Assembly (NCBI RefSeq): GCF_005239225.2
Contig: NC_133284.1
Coordinates: 1,145,770 to 1,209,769 of the forward strand
From: Populus alba
Lineage: Eukaryota; Streptophyta; Magnoliopsida; Malpighiales; Salicaceae
DNA: 64,000 nucleotides
Direction: 5' to 3'
Shown: in pieces, positions 50,577-62,200 of the stretch
Position numbering within the stretch: position 1 is the first letter of the stretch
How the letters are laid out: the number at the start of each line of letters is the position of its first letter
Position numbers and translations under genes: made by a program
Notes under the pieces: generated by a model
Told to the model about the DNA's origin: nothing
What the model saw: the letters and a program-made list of their open reading frames with translations, nothing else
The model's database searches: none

Positions 50577-53500
50577 TCACTCCTTGTTCCTTGAAGAGCG
50601 ATCCTTCCTTGGGCCGCCAAGAATTCGAGAAATTTGCAGACCTCTACTAAATGCTTGGTTGAACAGCATACGAGTCTGGAATTCAGACACAAATGGAAAC
50701 CAGGCAAGGAATGCAACTGGAGTGAACAGGAGCAAGCCCATAATGATTTCGTAACCACGAGCAAGTGTCTGAACTGATCCCCAAAACCCTGCTCGTTGAA
50801 CGATAGGCTTGCATGCTTGTGCAATCTGGTAAATATGGAAGGAAAGTTAACATAGGTGATGATGCATGGAAACTGAAAAGGCTATTCTGAAAACGAAATA
50901 ATGATACACAAAGACATGCAAGTAGTTTAAAAACGAAGAGAGATCTTGAATCTCGAAATCTAGAAGGCAACAATGTAATTTTTACTTTTCATAGTTAGAT
51001 TTAGTAATTGAACAACTAAAAAGAACAGAAAGAGGCTAATCAATGCAGCCTCCTTGGTTAGAAGCTTATGATATAGTTCAATAGTGATGCAAATGAAGCC
51101 AAGCCAATTTGACACCAAGTTCGGGCTCTAATTCTCTGAGCTTGAGCTCAATTGAACCACCGCAATAATAGAGATTTGTAGCAATCATGGCTAAGGCTAA
51201 GATCCAACTTATCAAACTTTCAAAACAAAAGCCAGGGCCCAAGAACAAGAGTATGATCTGCTTCAATGACCATGGAGGTCTACCAGACCATACAATAATC
51301 ATTAAAAAAAATGAAGATATTTTATACTCTAGTTGAATGTTTATGGAGAAGCAAACTTGAAATTAATAAGCCTAAACTCTGCTAAGTATTGTATTTGTCA
51401 GGCATGATTCAAATAACCTAAACGAAAAGGGCCAAATAGAGCGCTCAGCTCATCTACACCACATTTGAGACTCAAATGAACCAGATGTCAGGAACATTGG
51501 CAGAAAATATAGAAAGGGCAGATAGAAATTCACTCACCAAAAGCATCCCCCAGCCAGTTGGCATGAAAGCAAGAATGCATACAAAGATGTCCTGCACCGT
51601 CATATGAGGCAGTGCAATCAAAGTGACAAGAATGGAGATAAATGTTAGGAATATCATTCCCTTAATTAGACGGAACGCAAGCTGGAAGTTAGCACTGAAC
51701 TTTCGCCGCCCAACAGATATCGTCTGAGTAAGAAAGAGAGAAGTAAGTAGATTCATACATATAACACATCTCAAAAAACTAAGCGTGAAATACATTTCAA
51801 GGAAAACGCTAATCTGATCCAGAAAGAAACACAAAGTTGTTATGGACAGTAATTTTATCCTCCAACTACTATTCACAAATAGTCCAGAGATTTTTATATC
51901 TTTCTCAAAAAAATGAGACTCGTTGAAAAACAATCAGATCTATTATCTATAGCATTTGTGAACATGATCTTGTGCAGCTAAAGGTACTAGTGAAACATGA
52001 GAAATAGAAGGAAAATAAGAAAAGCATTGATAGCTTAAAACTATATTGCTAATGTAGAAAGATTAACAAATGACAATTGCTAAAGATGTGTAAAAACCTA
52101 GAAAGATTGAAGAAATAAGCAGCTTACCTTCATCACGAACAATATTAGAAAGATGACCAGCCATGATACACCATAGACCTATGACCAAGCACAAAGGATA
52201 TGACATTGGTTTAGAAATGCCAGGTTTTAATTTTTTTTCTTTAAAAAAAAAGCAGGAGGTGAAGGTAAAATATAAGTGCAGCTGAGGACATACCAAAAAA
52301 CTTTTGGTTTTCTTTGTGATTGTTAAATGATATACTAGTCCATATTGATAGATGAAGAATCGTAGAGATAACAATATCTCTGCTAGAATACCACGCTTTC
52401 CAGAGTGACGAAGATGCTCCTGTTCTTCTTCCCACCATGATTCCCAACTCTTCTCCGATGGAACACCTATTCCTCCACGGTTACTTATCCACTTGTTCCA
52501 ATCAGTCCAATCATCAACAATCTTCTGCCACTCAAATCCAGAAGGATTGAAGAGGAAAGGAGCAAACAGCCAGGTACCAACCATAAACCACATAGATATA
52601 GTTATTAAGAGATAGGCGACTGCACTTCTGTATGGCTGACCAAATATTTGATACACAACGAGCAAAATCATCATCTCAATACCCTTCACAAAATGACTGC
52701 GGGAATAGAGCCTGTAATTCTCAGCAAACTTGGCATGGAACACTACAAACCCTCTACCAGTGGGCCTATATTTCGCACCTCCATGGAGCAATGTCCTTCC
52801 ATAGTAGTGGGTCTTTGTGCCAAGAGAAAATGTGAAAAATACAGGTGCTAGTTGTAATTGCATCAGTATAAATTCACTTAGTGCAGTGCGGAAACCCCTT
52901 TCCAAGCCAATTTCCATCAACATAGGCAATGCCATCAAAAATCCAATTTGAACAAAAGATTGAGATGCAAGAGCCACTTGAAGAGGTTTGTTGTCTCGAA
53001 TTGCTTTCTGTGTGCTCAAACCTTCTTCAAGTCCACTGAGAACAAGATAGAGGCGGCCATAAAGAAATACATACACCGTGAGCACGGTTATCTGTGAGAA
53101 GAGATGTTCAGTACCTTCAGAATTTCCCATAAAACTAAAACAATAACATCTTTGAACAAATGAACATAAATTTTTAATATACCAGAGTGCTGAAGTAAAA
53201 ACCAACTGTGGTGAAGTAGCAAGACAGCATTCGGAAAAAGTCAAAGCGGTGTCCAAGCCGGTATATATCACGACTCAAAGTCTGCTCTCCATTTCCATTA
53301 GCTATTTTGGCCTCAAACATAGAAATCTGATTGAGGCCCACATCTCTCCCCTTCCCAACTTGTATGTATTCATGATGGGTAACATTCCCTTCACGTAGTG
53401 TAGAATTGAAGCCTGTGGATGCAATTAGAAATATATATGATCAGTTAAAGCAAAGATCACATAGAAAACCATTTTGGTTGGCTACAGAGTTCAAAGCAAA

Positions 53501-56263
53501 TACAGACCGGCAAATATATCTTCACTCAGATTGATAACCTTAGAAGCTTTACTGACACCCCCTCTAGTCAAGTGAAAAAGCCTATCAAATACATCCGGAT
53601 GACCATAGTGGAACCGCACCCTATATGAGAAGAAAACAGAGACATGGAGGAAACTTAGCATATGAAAAAAGAAGATTGATATCCTTGTTGAACAGGTAAT
53701 GAAATAAGCCATCACATGTTTATTTTTGCTCTAGACAAATTATCATAAAATTCTTACCATGTTCAACAGCATCAGTGCCCAACAAATCCAATTATCCAAC
53801 CTTTCATGATCATTTTTATTCTCGACACATTTATTATAAAATCACTTAAGATTTTCCATATGGTTTTAACCTTGGAGTTCGCACCACTCCAAGGATTTTT
53901 GCTTGCATGATGCTTCATCAATCCTATTCGATAAATATATCATTATATCATTCACCATGATGATAAAACTGATCATAATTCCTGTTTCTAGCATTAAATG
54001 TGATTTAGAATCGAATCTACTTCAAAAATAATAATAAAAAATTGTCAGTTTCCATCATCCTATTTCTAGCATTAAATGTGATCTAGTATAGAATCTACTT
54101 CAAAATTAAAAAATTGTCAGTTTCCATCATAATATTTGCCAATGTCTAAATCACAAGCGTGCAGTTGATGACCGCAAAAACTTTCCTTCATCCAAGTTTG
54201 TAGCATCCTTTTGACAAATATGCCATCGGAATTGAAACCAAATTAATTAGTGACAAATTTCAGCTTTTACTTGATCCTCTGCAGTTTTTGCAACTCTCTC
54301 TCTCCCCCCCATCAAGAACAGGAAACTGAAAGTTTTGGAGTACGGTTACTTCAAGCATTTATAACTTACTTAAGAGGGTTGGCCAATAGCCTCTGACCGA
54401 TAGTCACAAAACTGGTTTCCTGATTTGACATAAACCATGCTAGAGATGAAACACTGCACCAAGCAATGAAAGAAAATTCAGTGATCATAATCACAGTAAA
54501 ATACATCTGGAGAAAGTAGCATGCACAAAGAATAACACACCTTCCAGTAAATATATGCTCTCTAAGCCCAAGTATCGAAGGATTCCTCACACCATCAGGC
54601 TTTTTAAGAAATTCTTGCAGCAAATTCCTCATTTTCAAGGCTTCTTCCATGTAGTTATCCTATAGAATTGAAAACATCAAACAATGCACAACAGCTGAAG
54701 TTGATAATGTTTATTTAGATTTCACTTTTTTCATACCTGGTTCATATCTATTGTTTGCAAGCCTTCTCCACGTGTGAAGATAATAGCATGGTTTTGGTTT
54801 TCTGGTTTTCCTTCACCCAAGATGGCTGGTCCTGGAAGTTTTATTCGATAAATGACCTGCAATTGGACAGCAAGACAATCCAATGGAAGTATTGTAATAT
54901 CAGAAATCGATAAAGAAATTGCCCAAGTTTACTTTTTCCCTTTTTTTAAAAAAAAAAAAACTCTTTTGCTCACTAAGAAACCAAGGTGCACTCGTGATAT
55001 CTGCTTTCCAGAAAAAGTATCATGAAACAAGGGAAATCCACTTTCTTGATTAAAGTTTGCCTGGGTTACTCAATTCTTCAAGATAGCAGATTCATCTAAA
55101 ATTTATGCCATCATTCTTTAGAAGAAGAGTTATGATACTTTTTATTGATAACTGCTACAATGTAATCAGAACCAATACCTAATTTCTTAAGAAATGCCTG
55201 ACTTCCGAAATAGTTGGCTTTACCTGGTCCAAGTTTTGCACTGGCTCAGAGGAATCAATGGACTTAGGTAAGGCTGCCTTCACTAGAGATGAATAGTAAA
55301 CTTTTTGGATGACCTTGGATCTGTCTGGATTAGTTTCTTCAACCTCATCGATGTATGCCACACGGAGAGATGGATATCTACGAATTGGAAACACATGAGC
55401 AATTTTAAAAAATTGAAATCAGAAGCTCGACAAGAAGGCTAAACAAACCTAATACTTACGTTGTCATGAGCCTCAGAATATCCTGTGCACGAAGATCACC
55501 GGACCGCTTGTGAATCCCATATTGCTGGCATGATACTACATACGTAAATTTCATATCAGCAACTGCCTGACACTGTGCCAACAGTGACCTTCCCCCCTTT
55601 GACTGATCATCAGTACTCAATTCAATAGCCTTATAGCCCTCCATCAAATCTGAGAAGTGTAATAACAGGACAAGAAGGAAAAATAATGTGCATGTTAAAA
55701 TTATAACTTATTAAACATACAATACACTAAATAATCGATAAATCCAAAAGTTTAAAGAGAGTGACTTCACCTTCATCTCCAGCCATATCAAGGAATGCCT
55801 GAAGCTCCAAAGCATGCCGATAGTACATCATACCTCTCACTGCCAGTGGTAATGTTATAGTCAAACGAGAAATTAATGAATAAAACAGGAAAAGAGAAAG
55901 AGGAACTGAGTGAGTACCTGTTCTAGTCAAAGTTTGGCCCCTATATGATGCCCATAAACGAAGTTCTTCATCCAAGTTGTCTCTTCCTTTGAGTTCTTCT
56001 TCACTGCTGCAGTCCACTCGTTCAAGAAAGTTGTTCCACTCATCTGTCCATTATTATAAGTCTATCAGGTATCAATGGAAGATTTATGGTCAAAACAAAG
56101 AGAAGCACATCTGGAATTTGTTACGGCACCAAATGGAAAAGAAAAAAAGAAACCTGGAAAGATCTTTTGCAAGTAAAAGAGGATGGAAACACCATCTTCA
56201 TTTGGCACTTCCAAATCAAGCAAGGAGAAAAGCACATCCTCTGTATAGTAAGGAGTTAAAACA
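50577..56263 (-). other. CALS3: CALS3-like exons: glucan synthase domain and C-terminal membrane cluster
   Basis: Exons: 56154-56263, 55918-56043, 55771-55839, 55460-55649, 55224-55377, 54737-54856, 54541-54659, 54370-54453, 53508-53620, 53183-53412, 52294-53091 (798 nt), 52128-52178, 51538-51723, 50577-50825. Signatures include [80 protein letters not shown] and [20 protein letters not shown]. All donors here are GT, unlike the three GC donors of the neighbouring CALS10. Confidence 0.9.
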
Positions 56264-59200
56264 CTGCAAGATAAATTACCACATTAGGAAAAGGTTTAGT
56301 TCTGCATATTAGTTAACAACAAAGTATGTCTATTATTTTATTATCATTGTTTCCGGTGCAAAAGTTTAAACAAAACAATAGAACATCACTAAAAGAAACA
56401 TCTGCTATATCATATGGAAAAAATGTACGAGGCGCGCAAATCATCCAACAAAAGTTTTGGCATCTTTGTCTAACCTTCAATTTAGACAAGTACCCTATCC
56501 TTTTCACCTTTTATTTTATGTATAACACTATCCTAGTTACACTCTAGCCAAATTATTATAGTTATAAAACCCAACCCGGGTTTCATGTCAAACCACGTTC
56601 GGAGTTTACTCAGCCAAAAAAACCATGTTTGGCTTTAAAAAATTCCAAAACAACTCGCTTTAAATTGTTTTTAGATCTTGAAACAATGCCGTTTTGGATT
56701 GAGCCAGATTGACCCAACCAACCCGTGACCCAGGTCTTGGATTAGGCCAGGTCTTATAACCATGCAAATTATATAGATAGACTTGAGGAAATACGGATTC
56801 ATTGACGATTGCATTTAATCAATAGAGATTGGAGTGGGAAGCAATATTTATTTTAGTTTTGTGTCATGGAGACTATCAGTTGAAAGACAGTAAAAGATAA
56901 AGCCACAATCATGATGGCATTGAACAAGCCTTACGAGAAAGAAAGCATATTGCGAACTTTAGGTGCAGTAGGCATGTCCATAAACAGTGAGTTTGAGAAG
57001 AAAGATATTCGCCTCCTAGCTTCTAAGTTGGATGGTACATCCATCGCGGATTCTTTCGTGGTAAGCAAAAGAAAAAGCCTCTTGATCTGCAAAGACAGGT
57101 GAAGAAGAGCTATTTAAATTAGCATGCTTATCCAATTTCATAGTGGTTAATAAATTTCTATTCACAAAACAAACCTTCTCTTTCCATGCTTCTGTGACTG
57201 GTTCAATTGGAAACTTGATAGCTCCAGAAGATGCAAATAACTGATATTGTTGTTCATGGAGAGTCATTCCCTCATGTCCAGATCCACCATGAATAGAATC
57301 CACCAGACTTTAAAGGAAAAAACAATAAATTATAAACTTGGATGCCAACATGTAAAAAGACATCAACGTGATGTCAGATGCAAATATGCTTGAAAAGACC
57401 GATTACAAATATGTCGCACCTGGATATATGATCCTCCATCATTATGTCTCTTGTCACAACCTCCAGCATGTCCTGAAAGAGAATCACAACTTGATCCCTG
57501 TCCTCCGGTTTATTAGCCAGCTGCAAATTCCAAATACATAGGTTAGGGCTTCTCATTATCATAGTTGTATCAGCACTTTGCTCTAGAAAGGATGTGGAAT
57601 ATTACCAAGTATTTGATAAGCTTCACAAAGTGATCATAGAGGAAAGGAAGAGCACTCATTTTGTATTCACTTATCAGATCACCATCGTCTATGTGTTTGT
57701 TAACTTCAGAGAATATGTAATTGATCACCCTGAAAAATTATCATGAACACATCAACAAAATGGTCAAAGTTACTCAAGGTCAAATCCTAGTGAAAGTAAA
57801 TAGTGGCATAGAGAGTTGAAAGCAAATATGCTTTTGGATTTTCATCTAAAATTTTCTAAACCATCTGCAATGTAATAGAACTCACTCTTTCTCACGCTTT
57901 CCTTGAACCAAAAACATGATGATGTTCTTGAAAGAAGCATAGCATTCACGAACAGCACAAGACATGTAATTGTCAGTCTCGATTCTCTTTTTCAGCTCCT
58001 TATCCTTACCGTTACTGTCCTTAGCCATGTCTAATGCTATTGGGATCTAAAAGGAGACACAGAGTTAATATCATCACATGAAGATTTCACCAATTTACAA
58101 TAAAGTGTGCTGAAAGAAACCTTGCTAGCCAGCAGAAATGGAGGCCACTGTATAAGGTCCAAATCACGGTCAGCCCAATATGGAACAAGCAACAAGTCCA
58201 TCTCCCTAAAAATGAGACATACAGTTCAAGTAAAATGTAATAGCAAGAATGAAAAAGCTCTAAAGAAACTAGAAAAGACACTATTCTTCATAGTAGCATC
58301 CTTACTTATTGCTTATAAGGTCTTCTTCTCTGAAACTACTGATGATTTTATTCCACAACTGAGCAAATCTTGCTGCCTCCTTTTCTTTGTTAGATGGGAT
58401 CTACATTAAGAACCCCAGATTGGTAACTCCAGATAAGGAATACTTTCTGTAATGATTGCATTACAAAATTTACCAAGGTCACCAATTTTTTACCCAAGAA
58501 ATACCAACAGTCAAGTCTAACCTCAGCAAATTTGCGAGACAGGGTTGCCTTAAAGCCTTTCTTCTTTGGCTCACTCTTATCCCCTGGAATTAAACAGGCA
58601 TTGAAAGCACCAGGCAATGATTCGAAACGAGATCTAAGCATTCCCAATGTTCGAATCTGGAATAAACAAAATAAGTTACAGACCAAACAACAAAAACTCA
58701 AATACCAAGATGTCAATTGGTTTGAAAGATATCCAAAGTGGAAAGCATAAAAAAAGGCAACCACACTAGTTCTTCAAGTTACAAAGCATAAAAGAAAACC
58801 AGATCATTATATTCTCTAAGCAAAAGGGTACTACCCTGCATGAATAAATAAGGAAGATAACCAACATGATTGACATCCAGGAATATATTCAGCACTAAGA
58901 TTTCCTAAAAGGTACTTACTTATAATTGATTGGGAAAATAAGCATGTAAACAAAGCTAGATGATTTTCATTGTAGTGTATTATCAAGAGAATAAAGAAAA
59001 AGATATTGCTAACAGGTTCTTAATTATAAATGATTGGGAAAATAAGCATGTAAACATAGCTGGATGATTTTCATTGCAGTGTATTATCAAGAGAATAAAG
59101 AAAAAGATATTGCTAACCTCTCCAAGCCGTCGAAATGCACCATAAATACCTCCAAAGAAGGTGGAAAATATGGCATACCAAATCTGGGAATCCATAAAAT

Positions 59201-62200
59201 ATACCTACAAAATTTGGTATATTAGATCGCTTTCAGTTGAAATAGAATCAGAAGAGAATTTATACATTAACAGAAACAACTCATACAAGAATAATTGGAG
59301 CCCAGAGTGCAATCACAACACCAATATTGTTCTTTGCTGCAAGTAAACAGGTAGGCCATGAATTTTCTTCAAAAAATAAATATAAGTGCACCACAACCTG
59401 ATGCTACTAATGTCTTCAAGTCTATTACCTCGTGGAAAGAATTCATGCCATTGGAAAGTAGTTATATGAACACTCATTATGGCTTTTGTTGGAACAACTA
59501 GAGGCCTTATCTGCAACCAAAACAAGTTACAGTTAGCAGTAAAAAAGGATTGAATTTCCATCTAGCATGGCAGGTCAAGATTCAATAAGCAATGGGAGAT
59601 CTAAGAAAATGAAAGAAAGACACACCTCTATATAGTAACTAAATGTCAACTTTGTTATAATAAGAAGAACCCAAAACATTGTATACCTGAATATTCAATA
59701 AAGGCAAAAGTCAAAAAATTGCAAATTTAATGTTGTACTGTGATTTATTTTTCAAACAATGATCCTTACTTGAAGAGAGAAATTGTACTCTCATGCATTC
59801 CCCTCCCAACATAGAGCCGAGGCTGTAATGTGTCGAATGCAGGCATGAATCTTGTTAAGTAAGATTAAAATTTATATGAATAATAGATAAAATATGGACA
59901 GCAATTGCCATGCATAACCATTGGAAGTAACAGAAGGATGAAGAAAGTGGCAAAAACTGTTTCTTTATACCTGTGACCACCACATCATAAGCATCACGAT
60001 CCTATAGTTGGACCTCTCAAGGAATCGACGTATGAAGGGAAAAAGAAACAATACTGCCGCCAGCATATTTGGTGCCAAGTAGATTACTACAGCCAATATA
60101 AACAAGGAAGGCGAGCTGAAACCATTGCCAAACCAACCTTTGATGGTTTGAGCAAATCCTGGAGGTTTATCATCCCAAGTGTAAGCATAAGTTACTGGTA
60201 AAACTACCACCCATGCAGCAGCTGAAACAACCTTCAGAATAAATCTCAACTTGACATGGAATGACATTATTTGTCGTGCCTTCCAATTAAGAATGACATC
60301 AAGGATAGCTGCATCAGTTAGCAGAGATTTGTCACATAACAACTTCCTCTTCATACAAATCCAGCAAACATGGCATGATAAATACGTATAGCTTGAAAAA
60401 ATGAACAACTTCCTTAGAAATTTCATTAAATGGAAAGCATGATGCACATTGCATTATTCATTCCATAAACAAAACATGAAGTTGGGAATGTTCAGAACAT
60501 ACTAAATAACAGTAAATAATTTGAACTCGTGTACACAGCAAGAAAACACAGACAAAGGTAATTAGATAGAGTTAAGAACCAATAAAAATTAAAAGTAATT
60601 AAAGCCATTACAATTTGTTTTGTACATAAGCATATAGGCTAGCCTATCCATTGCCTAATTGAACTTTATTGACATTTGTATAACATTTTAAACTGGTACA
60701 GCACTGTACTTATGGAAGAACAAATAGAAGATACTAGTAACAGAAAGGACAACGGATAGAAGTAAGCTGCACTCTTTATTACCTTGCCCAAGCTTTAATA
60801 TTGCAGCAGTAATGAAGACACTCAATACTTTCTTAAATACATCACCGCTAAAGATAACACTTGGTTGCCCCGAACCATGCCAAGCAACCGTAATCATAGC
60901 CTTCAAAATCAGACAGCATCAGCACCATATCACCATAGCCAAAGTTATTAAATAAATTTAAAGCAAATCAGATGCATGAAATAATAGAAAATGTACCTGT
61001 AAGCACAGGATAAAAAAACTCCACATTCGATCAAAGCTTCTAAAGATATGCAAGAATGATCGTATCTCCACGAAATTAACTTTTCCTACCCATCGATCTC
61101 TATAGGCTGGTTTATTATCCTGAATATCATAACAGTTTAACACAAATTAACATAATGTCCCTTTTGCAGTATAATAACCCAAATAAAGAAACCAGGCAAG
61201 AGGAATGCAACTGCCATTCCATTTGCTTCCAGTGTAGGAAGCATATGATAACTAAGACCCCCTAAATTAGATAGGAGCATTCGGTCATAACACCAGTCCA
61301 GTAATCTCAGTCTGTACAAGCCATGTGTGAATTGATATGAAACAATGTCATATATAATTATTAGGCTATTGACACTTGGAAAGGGGAAAGAAAACCAAGA
61401 GAATTTTTTTTAGTGGTTATTGCTTACCCCATTTTTTTCTAAATGGTGATGATCAGAAGTCAGGCAAAAGAAATCAGCATCTGCACGCATGGGCCAGCCT
61501 AAGCGGAAACAATCAACTGACCTACAAATGATGCATGGGCAAGTTTATTTTTTTTAGAAATCATGCATAGGTAGATCAGGAGAAATTTTAAAAAAAGACA
61601 TACATAGACATCTCAAAGGAACAGTAGGAAACCAGGACCAATACCAGAAGTACTCGTTTAAATCGTCGTAGTTCCTCCATTGAGAATGCTTTGACTTCCC
61701 TTTTTTACTCCTTTCAGCTTCCTGTCAAGTGGTGCAATGATGATGACAGATGAATTTAACCAAAAAGAAAATACAACACTCAAATTAATTAGACTACATA
61801 AGAAAAAAGGACAATTATTGCATTCAGCACCTTTGCGATCATGTTGTAGATAGGAGTAACAACTTTACTCAAGAAAGCCTCTTCTTCACCTCCATAGGCA
61901 GGCTTTACATTTTCTCCTGTCATAGGACTGACATTTCCAGCTAGCATACCATATAACTCAAATGCCATCTACAAATAGAAAAATAATTTAGCATCAATTA
62001 CACTTAACAGTCAATGAACAAGCCCCAAGTTGATGAAAATACATATTCGCGGATCAACAGTGAAATTGCAAAGGCATAAAAGCTCTGAAATAAGGGTGAT
62101 GGCACAAATAGTTCAAAAGATTGTCATGCACTCATTGGTGTGTCCACAAATGAGCAAAAGCCAGTTTGGAGCTATAGTGTCCTTGCCCCAAAGATACAAG

